From contig CAMQZC010000005.1 in NCBI GenBank assembly GCA_947039485.1, forward strand, positions 42,989 through 106,988: a stretch of DNA of 64,000 bases, given 5' to 3'. The notes under the pieces are model-generated. The model was not told the origin of the DNA and made no database searches. It saw nothing but the letters and a program-made list of their open reading frames with translations. This document shows, one piece after another, positions 15,724-24,438 of the stretch; within the stretch, counting starts at the first letter, position 1; each line of letters starts with the position of its first letter. The translations under genes and the position numbers were made by a program. Source of the DNA: an uncultured Verrucomicrobiales bacterium (GTDB lineage: Bacteria > Verrucomicrobiota > Verrucomicrobiia > Verrucomicrobiales > Akkermansiaceae).

Positions 15724-16854
15724 ATGGCAGAACAATCTAATTCAGGCCGTCAGGTCCTGACCATTGGTGTTATCCTGGGTCTCATCGGGATCGGTGCAGG
15801 CGCGTATAGCATGGTCAATGGTGAGGTCGAAACAGTCGATACCAGTGTGCGCAGTAACAGCGAGACTGGGACCTCCTTAACTCTCTCCGCTGAGCAATTA
15901 GCTGAGCGAATCCAGAAGGATCGCAAGCTTCAGGACGTAGCACCTGCGGGTTTGACCATCAATGGGCAGCCCCGCTACACCCCCCTCTTCTTTGCTCCCG
16001 AGCTCTGGCAGGTACGCCTGCAAAATGGCAAGGCCGCTATGGTGGACATCTACGATGTCGCAACACCTGCCCTGCATGAGGGCATTAACAACCTTTGGTT
16101 CATTAGCCAAGGCCTCTCTGAGGACCTAGGCTACAGCAATGCGCCTGAGCTCGACAGCGATGGTGATGGCTTTAGCAACCGCGAGGAGTTTGTCGGTAAG
16201 ACAAATCCTAATGATGTCGCTAAGTATCCTTCCCTGCTCTCAACAGCGACGCCCAAGCTTGAGGTGACGGGCGTTTCCGTTGCTAAGGCCGTCGTGACGC
16301 TGGACTCCAACTTTGCTACAGCCGCCCTTCCAGGAGAGCCTGCGCCCACGGAGGTGAGCGTGCGTATCTTTGCAAGTGACCGCGATATCAGCCCCAAGAG
16401 TCGATTCTCCCGCAAGATTGGAGAGAGCTTTGGCATCACTGGTATCAAGGGCAAGGGCAATAAGCGTTTTTCCATCATATCCTTTGAGCAAAAACGCTTT
16501 GAGTCATACGGTGCTGAGGCTGATGAGTGGACTGTAAAGTTGCAGGACAATGACCGCCCCATCGGAGCCACTAACCTTTACACCGTGCGCGCTGGCAAAC
16601 CACGCAAGGGCGGTGTTGATAAAGGCGCCCCTAATCAAAAGGGCGTTTATATTGAGGACACCACAGTGACATTAAAAGTACTTGCAGGCTCTAAGATGGG
16701 TAGCGAAATTAAAGTCCCATATGGAGCTACATTTAAGATTCCTGGCGATGAGGCCGTCAGTTGCGTACTTGAGTCAGTTGATGACAACGGTAGTGCCAAT
16801 GTCCTCGAATCAGGAAAAGAATCCCCAATAAACATCCCAGCAGTATCGAAATAA
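15724..16854 (+). CDS. Amuc_1099-like protein with calcium-binding-type loop
   Basis: A 376-residue membrane-anchored protein: one N-terminal helix (about residues 11-30) and a large extracytoplasmic domain. Near residues 138-160 it has ELDSDGDGFSNREEF followed by GKTNPNDVAKYP, a thrombospondin-type-3/EF-like Asp-x-Asp-x-Asp-Gly calcium loop of the kind found in secreted bacterial proteins. The C-terminal half is beta-rich, and its final part (VTLKVLAGSKMGSEIKVPYG) resembles a PilP/GspC-like accessory strand pattern. It is 20 bases downstream of the Amuc_1100-like gene and precedes the secretin, matching Amuc_1099 in order. Confidence 0.75.
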   Translation: MAEQSNSGRQVLTIGVILGLIGIGAGAYSMVNGEVETVDTSVRSNSETGTSLTLSAEQLAERIQKDRKLQDVAPAGLTINGQPRYTPLFFAPELWQVRLQNGKAAMVDIYDVATPALHEGINNLWFISQGLSEDLGYSNAPELDSDGDGFSNREEFVGKTNPNDVAKYPSLLSTATPKLEVTGVSVAKAVVTLDSNFATAALPGEPAPTEVSVRIFASDRDISPKSRFSRKIGESFGITGIKGKGNKRFSIISFEQKRFESYGAEADEWTVKLQDNDRPIGATNLYTVRAGKPRKGGVDKGAPNQKGVYIEDTTVTLKVLAGSKMGSEIKVPYGATFKIPGDEAVSCVLESVDDNGSANVLESGKESPINIPAVSK

Positions 16855-16899
16855 GTAAAAGACATCGATAAAAAAAGAAAAAAATACATATTTTGAAAT

Positions 16900-16923
16900 G
16901 CAGCCTTTACAAAGGCTGCCTTT
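16900..16923 (+). terminator. weak terminator or attenuator before the secretin gene
   Basis: Eight-base-pair stem GCAGCCTT with a four-base loop, followed only by CTTTCAT. It lies between the Amuc_1099-like gene and the secretin, 27 bases before the secretin ATG. Confidence 0.45.
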
Positions 16924-16946
16924 CATGTCATTAATATAACATTACC

Positions 16947-19667
16947 ATGAACCACACCCCTCTCAATCATTCTAAGCAAATCATGGCTTTGCTTGCCGTT
17001 GCGATGTCTTGCCCATTTGTGCAGGCTAACACAGCAGGTTTTAGTAGTCCCTCCACGGCTGTTGGCAGCAGTGAGTTTGGCGTCACATACGCTGGGCAAA
17101 ATGATATCAATACTCGTGAGTCTGCACGTCGTCAGGCCCTGGCCCGCGAAGCTTGGCAGCTTCTTCAAGACGGTCGCACATCTTACACTAAAGGTAAGTA
17201 TACGGAAGCTCTGGCTAAGTACAAGGAAGCTTGGAGCCGCATGCCCAAGGCTCCTGCTACTGCTCAGCAACAAGACTTTATTGTCAAGAGCATCGATGAT
17301 GCCTCTGTTGCCGTCGCAATGGAGTACACATCATTTGGTCGTTATGACGATGCCGAGCAACTTCTTCTTGAGGTCCTCGGTCGCAATCCTGACAACAAGC
17401 TGGCACGCCGCGAACTCAAAGAGATGCGCGACCCCATCCGTCACAATCCCGCACTGACACCTGCACACGTCAAGGATGTAGAGGAAGTAACCCGCTTGCT
17501 AGAACTTGCTTATGGTTACTTAGACCTGGGTAAATATGATCAATCTTACAAAGAGTTCGAACGCGTTCTCATAATTGACCCCTACAACATCGCCGCAAAA
17601 CGTGGTCAAGAAGCAGTGAGCTCACGCAAGTCCACCTTCTATCAGGCAGCACATGATACCATCCGCGCCAAAGCATTGGCTGAAGTTGATGCCATGTGGG
17701 TGCCCAAGTCATCTGCAAATCTCCCTGACATCGCTGCTGCGGTTGATGTAGAGAATAACATCTCGGCTGACATTATTCGCATCAGCGAAGACCTTGATTC
17801 TATCCTTATTGGTAGCGTAAGCTTCGAAGATACTCCTATGGAGGACGCCCTCGACTTCCTGCGTGGCGAAGCCCGCAAGAAGGGTGTTTCTATCAACTTT
17901 ACCTTCAAGCGTGCCGAAGCCCAAGCTCCCATCGCGACAAGCTCTTCTGATGATGAAGATATGGATGAAGACGATACAGACTCCGAGCCTGTAACCGTTG
18001 AAGCATCAGCTTCCTCAGAGTCTATCATCAAGAACCTCAAGGCTCAGAATATGACTGCCAAGGAACTCCTTGACGAAATGTGCAAGGCCTCAAATTGCCA
18101 ATTCCGCATTGAGAACAAGGTAGTTCGCGTTTATCAAACTGGTGCTGACTCCAATCTGATGGAGGTTCGCAAGTGGAAAGTTCCAACAAGCTTCTTCTCA
18201 ACAGAAGGTAGTGGCTCTGATGATAGCGGTGATGGATTCGAAGAGGAAAGCAGCGCTCCTAGCAGCAAGATAAATCCCGCAGAGGCTCTCAGCCAGTGTG
18301 GAGTTAAGGCTCCTCAAGGCTCCTCTGCTAACTACTCCCGTCAGACAGGCGTGCTTACGGTGCGTAACACACCTGACAATATCGACATGATCAACGAGGC
18401 TATTATCGACTTCCGCGGCAAGCAACCTGGCATGGTCAAGGTGCAAGCCAAGTTTGTTGAAATTACTCAGACTAACGATGAAGAATTGAGCTTTGACTGG
18501 GTTGTCAACCCATTCTCCATCAATTCTGGTTCAACCTATATCGGTGGCGTCAACGGTAGCGGTGCTGAGCCCGGTCGAGAAGTAGGTGATTTTGTCAGCT
18601 CCGGTGGCAATGCCTTTGGTAACAAATACGACGGTGATGGCGCATGGCCTGTGGGTGGTGCTAGCTCCGACACGGTTAATGGCTTGATGACGGGCGGTCT
18701 CCGCTCTGGTTCTGGCGCTGTCTCTGGTGATCGACTTAATAATCTGATCTCCTCAGGCTCAGCTTCCAGTGCGTCCAATAGCTCGGTTGCCCCTGGTATT
18801 CTGTCCCTCTCCGGTATCTTTGACTCTGGTTCCTACCAGATGATTATGCGCGGTCTCTCCCAGAAGAAGGGTGTCGATGTCATGTCTGCTCCTACGCTGG
18901 TAGCTCGCCCAGTGGAACTCGAATTCGAGTCCCCAATCGACCCCATCACACAGAATGACTCTGGTGACCAAGGTGCAGCAAAGATTGAGGTGGTTCGCCG
19001 CTTTATCTATCCTACCGAGTACGAAGCCCCAACCATCCAAAGCGGTGGTGGTGGTGGTAACAACAACAACGATGACAACAACAACAACGGTGGCAGCTAT
19101 AGCTCTGGTGGTTTCCCCGTTGCTAGCCCAGCTAATCCATCCGCATGGACAGTTGAGCAAGTTGGTATCATGCTCCGCTTCCTCGTAGAAGAAGGCGAAG
19201 ATAAGAACGTTATTAACTTCAAGCGTTTTGAAATCCAAATCGTTGACTTTGAAGGCTTCATTAACTATGGCTCCCCCATTACAGCTGGTATTGCAGCGGG
19301 TGATGAAATCGAGCAGGTGCTCCTCACAGAGAACCGTATTGATATGCCCATCTTCAGCCGTCGCTACATCAACTCCAATCCCTGCATCTATGATGGTCAC
19401 ACGATTGCCATTGGTGGATTGATTGAAGATCAAGTTCAGCGCATTGAGGACAAAGTGCCAATCTTTGGCGATCTCCCCCTCGTTGGTCGTTTCTTCCGCT
19501 CCAATGCGGAGTCTCATGTCCGTAAGAATCTTATTGTCTTCGTGACGGCAGAGCGCATCGACCCATCAGGCAAGTCAGCAAGTAGCAGCAAAGCTGCTGC
19601 AGGTGGTGAATCTATCAGCACCTCTGCTCCTAGCATCTTCCCCGAAGATGGTCTTGCTACCCCATAA
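16947..19667 (+). CDS. type II/IV secretin (GspD/PilQ family), Amuc_1098-like
   Basis: A 906-residue outer-membrane secretin. The signal peptide ends near VQANTAG. Residues about 60-235 contain TPR-like repeats (EALAKYKEAWSRM; DDAEQLLLEVLGRNPDNKLARREL; YDQSYKEFERVLIIDPYNIAAKRG), an extension typical of Verrucomicrobiota/Planctomycetota secretins. N-domains follow (DTPMEDALDFLRGEA; GVLTVRNTPDNIDMINEAI) with acidic inserts. The secretin core starts near VKVQAKFVEITQ and ends with the hallmark VGRFFRSNAESHVRKNLIVFVTAERI. A Gly/Asn/Asp low-complexity insert sits at about residue 695. It would form the outer-membrane channel for the pilus-like machine encoded upstream. Confidence 0.9.
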   Translation: MNHTPLNHSKQIMALLAVAMSCPFVQANTAGFSSPSTAVGSSEFGVTYAGQNDINTRESARRQALAREAWQLLQDGRTSYTKGKYTEALAKYKEAWSRMPKAPATAQQQDFIVKSIDDASVAVAMEYTSFGRYDDAEQLLLEVLGRNPDNKLARRELKEMRDPIRHNPALTPAHVKDVEEVTRLLELAYGYLDLGKYDQSYKEFERVLIIDPYNIAAKRGQEAVSSRKSTFYQAAHDTIRAKALAEVDAMWVPKSSANLPDIAAAVDVENNISADIIRISEDLDSILIGSVSFEDTPMEDALDFLRGEARKKGVSINFTFKRAEAQAPIATSSSDDEDMDEDDTDSEPVTVEASASSESIIKNLKAQNMTAKELLDEMCKASNCQFRIENKVVRVYQTGADSNLMEVRKWKVPTSFFSTEGSGSDDSGDGFEEESSAPSSKINPAEALSQCGVKAPQGSSANYSRQTGVLTVRNTPDNIDMINEAIIDFRGKQPGMVKVQAKFVEITQTNDEELSFDWVVNPFSINSGSTYIGGVNGSGAEPGREVGDFVSSGGNAFGNKYDGDGAWPVGGASSDTVNGLMTGGLRSGSGAVSGDRLNNLISSGSASSASNSSVAPGILSLSGIFDSGSYQMIMRGLSQKKGVDVMSAPTLVARPVELEFESPIDPITQNDSGDQGAAKIEVVRRFIYPTEYEAPTIQSGGGGGNNNNDDNNNNGGSYSSGGFPVASPANPSAWTVEQVGIMLRFLVEEGEDKNVINFKRFEIQIVDFEGFINYGSPITAGIAAGDEIEQVLLTENRIDMPIFSRRYINSNPCIYDGHTIAIGGLIEDQVQRIEDKVPIFGDLPLVGRFFRSNAESHVRKNLIVFVTAERIDPSGKSASSSKAAAGGESISTSAPSIFPEDGLATP

Positions 19668-19692
19668 GCTTAGCTTCATAATCTAATTTATC

Positions 19693-19727
19693 AGCGCCTG
19701 CAAACTCTTGTTTGCAGGCGCTTTTGT
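19693..19727 (+). terminator. intrinsic terminator of the pilus-like operon
   Basis: A 12- to 13-base-pair stem (GCGCCTGCAAAC with its complement), loop TCTT, followed by TTTTG. Confidence 0.9.
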
Positions 19728-19808
19728 ATCTGTGTTTTTCGCGTCGCTGGGTGGAGTTGTCATTGTATGCTTGATTTCTCTATTTTTGCTTGCTCTAAGC
19801 TGCTCTAT

Positions 19809-19837
19809 TTGCTAGTATTAGGGTTAACAATTTTATT
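19809..19837 (+). promoter_or_regulatory. promoter of the GH13 gene
   Basis: TTGCTA and TTTATT separated by 17 bases; only three bases separate the -10 element from the ATG at 19841. Confidence 0.45.
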
Positions 19838-19840
19838 CGT

Positions 19841-21601
19841 ATGCGCCCTGTTATTTATCAGTTATTTGTCCGCCATTTTTCTAACGCAAATACCGATGGA
19901 GTCAATTGGGGGTCTAAGGCTGAGAATGGCTGTGGGAGCTTTGATGGTATTAATGATGCCGCGCTCGAGGCCATTGCGCAGATGGGTGTTACGCATCTCT
20001 GGCTTACAGGCGTGTTGCGCCACGCTACGCAGACAAGCTACCCTAATCTGCCCGCTAGTCCCAGTCCGATTGTGAAGGGTAAGGCTGGTAGTCCCTATGC
20101 TGTGAGCGACTACTATGATGTAGACCCCGATTTAGCGACTGATCCGGACAACGGTCTGGCTGAGTTTCGCGAGTTGCTCAACAGAGTGCGCCGTTGGGGG
20201 ATGCTGCCTATGATTGATTTTATCCCCAATCATGTTGCTCGTGATTACCGCAGTCGCATCCTGCCAGCAAGAAGTTTAGGGACTCATGATCATAAGGAGG
20301 CGTTCTTTGCCTACCATAATTCCTTCTATTACCTCCAGCAGGATGCTAGCAAGTCCATGCAGCTTCCCGCTGGGCCATACGAGCCAGAGGCTAGGTATGC
20401 GCGCGTGACAGGTAATAATGCCGCCACATGGCGACCCTCAGCATATGACTGGTATGAGACCATTAAGCTCAACTATGGACTAGACTACCGAGATGGTAGA
20501 GCAAAACTTGCTTCATTGCCCAGCATGCTGGCAGATGAGGGGCATCTTCCACTTACATGGCGCGATATGGATGCTATCCTAGCCTACTGGCAGGAGATGG
20601 GCGTGGCGGGCTTCCGCTGCGATATGGCTCATATGATTCCTATGTCCTTCTGGCGCTGGCTTACGGCACGTTGTCGCCTGCGCGATGAGGGCGTTTACTT
20701 CATGGCAGAGGCTTATAATGATCATATGAAGCTCTGTGACGGTGATGTGAGCGAGGAGTTGCTCTCTGCTGGCTTTAACGCTGTCTATGATGCACTATCC
20801 TATGAGAAACTCCGCCAGCTCTACGAGGCTGGTAGCTGGGCCAATGAACTCGATGACTTCAATCGCGCTAAAAGTAGCCTTTACTATGGCGGACTGCGTT
20901 ATCTGGAGAATCATGATGAACCCCGCCTCTGTGCCCCCCAGTACTGGGGAGGGAAGGGAGGCACTGTAATGCCCGCGCTGATGGCTGCGCAGTATGCCTC
21001 AAGTGCAGGCCCTGTGCTTGTCTATAACGGGCAGGAGTTTGGAGAGTGCGCAGAAGGCCCCTCAGGCTTTGGCGGTGATTCTGGGAGGACATCAATCTTT
21101 GACTACACAAGCTTGCCACGTCTGCAGTCCTGGGCGAGCGATGGGCGTTACGATGGGTCGGGTCTCGATGCGACGCAGTTACAGCGCCTCAAGCGCATGG
21201 CAGCGCTGCTGCGCAATTTGCAGCATCCAGCTCTCAGCGGAGGAGAATTTTATGGGTTGAACTGGGCTAACTTGGGCAATGAGCATTTTGCGCGCTACGA
21301 GGATGAGGGCTGCTCAGGGCATCACGGTTACGCCTTCCTACGCCATCATCGCAAGGCAAAGAGCACGGTGCTAGTCATCTGCAACCTCTCCCCTAGCCTT
21401 GACATGATGGAGGGGCGCCTGCACTTCCCTGAGAATGCCCTAGAGTGGTGTGCTAAAAATGGCAGCCAACTCAAACTGAGCTCCTTGCTCGACGATGGCT
21501 ATGAGCAGAGCTGCTCTAGAGCTGAGTTGGTGGGCGATGGTATGAGTTTCTCCCTCTCAGCTGGCGAGGCTCTGGTGCTGGCTTTTGAATCTGTAAGATA
21601 A
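19841..21601 (+). CDS. GH13 family alpha-glucan-active enzyme
   Basis: A 586-residue alpha-amylase-superfamily protein without signal peptide, so cytoplasmic. The four GH13 regions are readable: DFIPNHV (region I, about residue 126), GFRCDMAHM with nucleophile Asp261, FMAEAYND with acid/base Glu290 and ENHDEPR with transition-state Asp359. The N-terminus RPVIYQLFVRHFSNANTDG and the C-terminal beta domain are standard. The trailing TIM-barrel layout and the KLNYGLDYRDG stretch recall alpha-amylase/maltosyltransferase-type enzymes, but the subfamily cannot be fixed by eye. It is followed after four bases by a CBM9-like gene, with which it is probably cotranscribed and may act on glycogen or imported maltodextrins. 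Confidence 0.88.
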   Translation: MRPVIYQLFVRHFSNANTDGVNWGSKAENGCGSFDGINDAALEAIAQMGVTHLWLTGVLRHATQTSYPNLPASPSPIVKGKAGSPYAVSDYYDVDPDLATDPDNGLAEFRELLNRVRRWGMLPMIDFIPNHVARDYRSRILPARSLGTHDHKEAFFAYHNSFYYLQQDASKSMQLPAGPYEPEARYARVTGNNAATWRPSAYDWYETIKLNYGLDYRDGRAKLASLPSMLADEGHLPLTWRDMDAILAYWQEMGVAGFRCDMAHMIPMSFWRWLTARCRLRDEGVYFMAEAYNDHMKLCDGDVSEELLSAGFNAVYDALSYEKLRQLYEAGSWANELDDFNRAKSSLYYGGLRYLENHDEPRLCAPQYWGGKGGTVMPALMAAQYASSAGPVLVYNGQEFGECAEGPSGFGGDSGRTSIFDYTSLPRLQSWASDGRYDGSGLDATQLQRLKRMAALLRNLQHPALSGGEFYGLNWANLGNEHFARYEDEGCSGHHGYAFLRHHRKAKSTVLVICNLSPSLDMMEGRLHFPENALEWCAKNGSQLKLSSLLDDGYEQSCSRAELVGDGMSFSLSAGEALVLAFESVR

Positions 21602-21605
21602 TTTA

Positions 21606-22184
21606 ATGATGATTGTAAATTTGTATCAATTGATGAGTTGTGCTGATGAGCTGCCTATGCAGCAACTTGGCCATGAGTGGTATGGCGCGGCGATGGAGCC
21701 AGCTCTTGAGTTTGGTTTTGCGATTGTTGGCGATGAGCTGATTTTTCGCGCATCGCGTCAAGCCCCAGCGCTGGTACATCCTGCCGCGCGAGAAGGTCAG
21801 TTTCAAGCTGAGCTCTGGAGGTATGATGTGGCGGAGTTCTTTCTCGCTCGCGCGGATGGAAGTCGCTATTTGGAGTTCAACCTAAGCCCGAATGGTGCAT
21901 GGTGGTTGGAGGTGTTTTCTGGCCCTCGGCAGCTGGATGGCTCTGCATCACGCGAGTGTTCGGTGCCCTGCCACGCAGACTACACTACCAGCTCTTGGCA
22001 GGCCGAGGCTCGATTGCCGCTTTCTTATTTAGTGTCTCTCGGGCTTGACCCTCGCGAGTCTCGTTTGGTCTGCTGCTCGATTTTATCAAGTCCTACGCAA
22101 CAATTTCTCACGACAAGTGAGGATGTTTCGGGAGACCCCGACTTCCATCGCGTCACATCTTGGCCTTTAGTTAAGTGTCTCTGA
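21606..22184 (+). CDS. CBM9-like carbohydrate-binding-domain protein
   Basis: A 192-residue protein with the beta-sandwich pattern of CBM9-type domains: LWRYDVAEFFLARADGSRYLEFNLSPNG split over residues 75-102, WWLEVF, then SSWQAEARLPLSYL and CCSILS. The Asp-Val-Ala-Glu-Phe-Phe and Glu-Phe-Asn-Leu-Ser-Pro-Asn-Gly motifs are the recognisable core. No signal peptide, so it stays inside or is exported by other means. It starts four bases after the GH13 stop (ATGATG, either start possible) and probably supports that enzyme. CBM9 cores fused to enzymes usually bind glucan chain ends; here it is free-standing. Confidence 0.7.
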   Translation: MMIVNLYQLMSCADELPMQQLGHEWYGAAMEPALEFGFAIVGDELIFRASRQAPALVHPAAREGQFQAELWRYDVAEFFLARADGSRYLEFNLSPNGAWWLEVFSGPRQLDGSASRECSVPCHADYTTSSWQAEARLPLSYLVSLGLDPRESRLVCCSILSSPTQQFLTTSEDVSGDPDFHRVTSWPLVKCL

Positions 22185-22227
22185 TGACAATTTTTGTGAT
22201 TAAATCACATGAAAAGGATATCGGGGG

Positions 22228-22255
22228 TTGACCTTGACAAATGATGTGATAATAT
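22228..22255 (+). promoter_or_regulatory. promoter of the GreA-like gene
   Basis: TTGACC and TAATAT separated by 16 bases. The ATG at 22266 lies ten bases after the -10 element, so the leader would be only a few bases. An overlapping TTGACA at 22234 is badly spaced. Confidence 0.5.
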
Positions 22256-22265
22256 TATTCTACGT

Positions 22266-24206
22266 ATGCATGCCGATTTAGAAAAATATGTCAAGGCTGG
22301 CAAGATTCCCGCCGATTTTGCGGCGAGGTTGGACCAGTTCTCCCCAGGTAAATATGTGTTGCACAGTAGCTGGGGTGTAGGTAAAGTGGTCGCATGGTCT
22401 CTGGCTAAACAGATGGTCAAGGTTGACTTTGAAGAGGAAAAAGGCTATGCAATGGGTTTGAGATTAGCTTTTAATCAGCTGACTATCATCCCTGAAGGTC
22501 ATTTCCTTTCCTCTTACTTTGACGACCCCGCACTCTGCCGCAAGATGGCTGAGGATAAGAGCACTATGCTTGAGTTTATCCGTCTTGTACTCACTCGTAA
22601 CATCTCACTTCGTGAGGGTATTGATGAGCTGCTGCCTATGCAGCCAGAGGACTTGGAGCGCATGCTCGTTGACCGTGTGATTCCTGCTGCTAGCTGGAAG
22701 AGCTGGTGGGAGCGTGCTCGCATTGCTATGCGAGATGATCCTGGTTTCCGCCTGCCCACCAAGCGTGGCGAGCCTATTGTCCTTCGTAGCGCAAACTCTG
22801 CGGTAGAAGCTCTCATTGCTGATTATCATGAAGCAAGCTCACTCAACTCCTGTGTGCGCATCCTTGATCAGGCTCGTCTCGACGTGCTCGATGGTCAGCC
22901 CGATATGGTTGCAAAACTCGTTGCGGCTATGGAGGATGATATCCTGAAGAATCGCCACGAGCCCCAGTTTGTACTGGAGCTGATCATGATCCGTGATGAT
23001 ATCATGGATGCTGTAGCGACCACTGAGGCAAAGCGTGAGGAACTCCGCCTTGCTCTTGCTGCTGCTGGTGTAAGCAACTTTACGACTCTGGAGGACAAGC
23101 TCAAGGCTGTCACCTCCGAGGAGATGGTGAGCTACATTGGTGAGCTTTCCGCTTTGCGTCAGCGCAGGGTTTACACAGCACTCGCTGAGGCTTTTGCTGG
23201 GAGCTGGCTCTCCTACACGACCAATATCTTCCTCTTTGGCGGTCCTAAGACAACGGCTCCTGTGGCGGCCTTTATCATCGAAAAGGGTGAAAAAGAGCAG
23301 CTCTTTGCCGATTTGGTCAATGGTATCTCCCGTCAGAGCCTGAGCCCTGATGTGCTCATTTGGATTTGCCGTGAGCGCAATGAATTGGCCAAGGAGCTCG
23401 TTGATAAGAGTAAGGTAGCCCTCGGCTCCGCAATTCTCAACTCGATTGAGCGCGACAGCGCAGAGGGTGGTCCTAACCGCGCTCTTCGTCTGCGTAACCT
23501 GCTCATTGACGATAAAAATCTTGCCCCTGACCTCGTCTCGGGTATCTCTGAGCCAGAGTCTCGTCCCTTTGCTAAGGGTCTGTATGACTCCTCTGTCTTG
23601 GCTGACTTGGATCGCAACCTCCTTCTCGCTAACATGATGAAGGTGCATCCTGACCTCCAAGCTGTAGTGCTGAGCCGTACCAAGGCTAAGGAAAAGCAAA
23701 TCACCTACGTCTCTATTCGCTCTTACGCTGCGCGTAAGGCTGAGTATGAGGATATCGTTCTTGTGCGTATTCCTAAGAATAAGCATGATCTTGAGATCAC
23801 GCGTGCTGAGGGTGATCTGCGTGAGAATGGCGGCTATCAAGACGCCAAGGCTACACGTGGTATTCTCATGCGTCGCTCCGAGGAGCTCTCTCGCTTGCTT
23901 GCTCAGGCTGAGCCAACAGACTTTAAGGCTGTTGACCTCTCTGTTACAGGTATGGGAACTTGCGTGACGCTCACCACCTCACTGGGTGTTGATGTGGTCT
24001 ATACGATTCTCGGTGCTTGGGACTCTATCCCAGAGGACCGCGTTATTTCCTATAGCTCACGCCAAGGCCAAAAGCTTTGCGGCCACAAAGTGGGCGCTGT
24101 CGTGCGTGTCTCTGTTGAATCAGGTAAGAGCCCTGTGAAGGTGACAGTGAAGTCCATCCAAGCTGCATCTGCTGACTATATCTACACTCACGCAAACGAA
24201 GGCTAA
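22266..24206 (+). CDS. long GreA-type transcript-cleavage factor-like protein
   Basis: A 646-residue cytoplasmic protein. The last ~160 residues match the GreA/GreB plan: a helical segment (GILMRRSEELSRLLAQAEPTDF), then the FKBP-like C-terminal domain with GTCVTLTTSLGVDVVYTILG, VISYSSRQGQKLCGHKVGAVVRV and a closing strand. The first ~480 residues are a helical domain unlike E. coli GreA (158 residues). Long GreA-like proteins of this layout are known in Chlamydiae and Verrucomicrobiota. The expected role is rescue of backtracked RNA polymerase through the secondary channel; the N-terminal domain's job is unknown. The acidic tip residues of the coiled coil cannot be located with confidence, so cleavage activity is not proven. 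Confidence 0.75.
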   Translation: MHADLEKYVKAGKIPADFAARLDQFSPGKYVLHSSWGVGKVVAWSLAKQMVKVDFEEEKGYAMGLRLAFNQLTIIPEGHFLSSYFDDPALCRKMAEDKSTMLEFIRLVLTRNISLREGIDELLPMQPEDLERMLVDRVIPAASWKSWWERARIAMRDDPGFRLPTKRGEPIVLRSANSAVEALIADYHEASSLNSCVRILDQARLDVLDGQPDMVAKLVAAMEDDILKNRHEPQFVLELIMIRDDIMDAVATTEAKREELRLALAAAGVSNFTTLEDKLKAVTSEEMVSYIGELSALRQRRVYTALAEAFAGSWLSYTTNIFLFGGPKTTAPVAAFIIEKGEKEQLFADLVNGISRQSLSPDVLIWICRERNELAKELVDKSKVALGSAILNSIERDSAEGGPNRALRLRNLLIDDKNLAPDLVSGISEPESRPFAKGLYDSSVLADLDRNLLLANMMKVHPDLQAVVLSRTKAKEKQITYVSIRSYAARKAEYEDIVLVRIPKNKHDLEITRAEGDLRENGGYQDAKATRGILMRRSEELSRLLAQAEPTDFKAVDLSVTGMGTCVTLTTSLGVDVVYTILGAWDSIPEDRVISYSSRQGQKLCGHKVGAVVRVSVESGKSPVKVTVKSIQAASADYIYTHANEG

Positions 24207-24213
24207 AAGCGCT

Positions 24214-24420
24214 TAGTGCTTATCAATTTCATACGACCTGCTCTCTGCTGAGAGTAGGTCGTTTTTTCTATCTGCGGTGGGTGGTAGGGTGAATAGGGTG
24301 GGGAGGATCTGTCCCTGACTTTCCCTGTATACTCAGATGCGCCAGCTACCTAGCGTCAGCTAAGAGCCCTGAGTGAAGCCCATTGGTGCTTCTTCTGCGG
24401 ATGACATCTACAGCGACGTG
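24214..24420 (-). pseudogene. decayed duplicate of the 3' end of the neighbouring membrane-protein gene
   Basis: Read on the minus strand, this stretch encodes QGQILPTLFTLPPTADRK, then NDLLSAESRSYEIDKH and a stop. This aligns residue by residue with the C-terminus of the gene at 24439-24993 (QGRLIAALLKLPPAAGRK, NDRLSAESKSHELETN). Upstream similarity continues but one extra base breaks the frame (ATACAGGGAAAG versus ATACAGGATGG). No start or promoter remains. It is the remnant of a tandem duplication, and it now contributes the terminator hairpin of the GreA-like gene. Confidence 0.75.
24233..24267 (+). terminator. intrinsic terminator of the GreA-like gene
   Basis: Stem ACGACCTGCTCTC with GAGAGTAGGTCGT, loop TGCT, followed by six T residues. 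The sequence is also the fossil coding region of a duplicated gene end. Confidence 0.85.
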
Positions 24421-24438
24421 AGGGAAGACTAAAATCGC

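Noticed and set aside
18759..19517. A 252-residue minus-strand frame
   Set aside because: Antisense shadow of the secretin core; no motifs, and the opposite strand holds a well-supported gene.
22839..23840. A 333-residue minus-strand frame
   Set aside because: Antisense to the GreA-like gene with no recognisable domain or start context.
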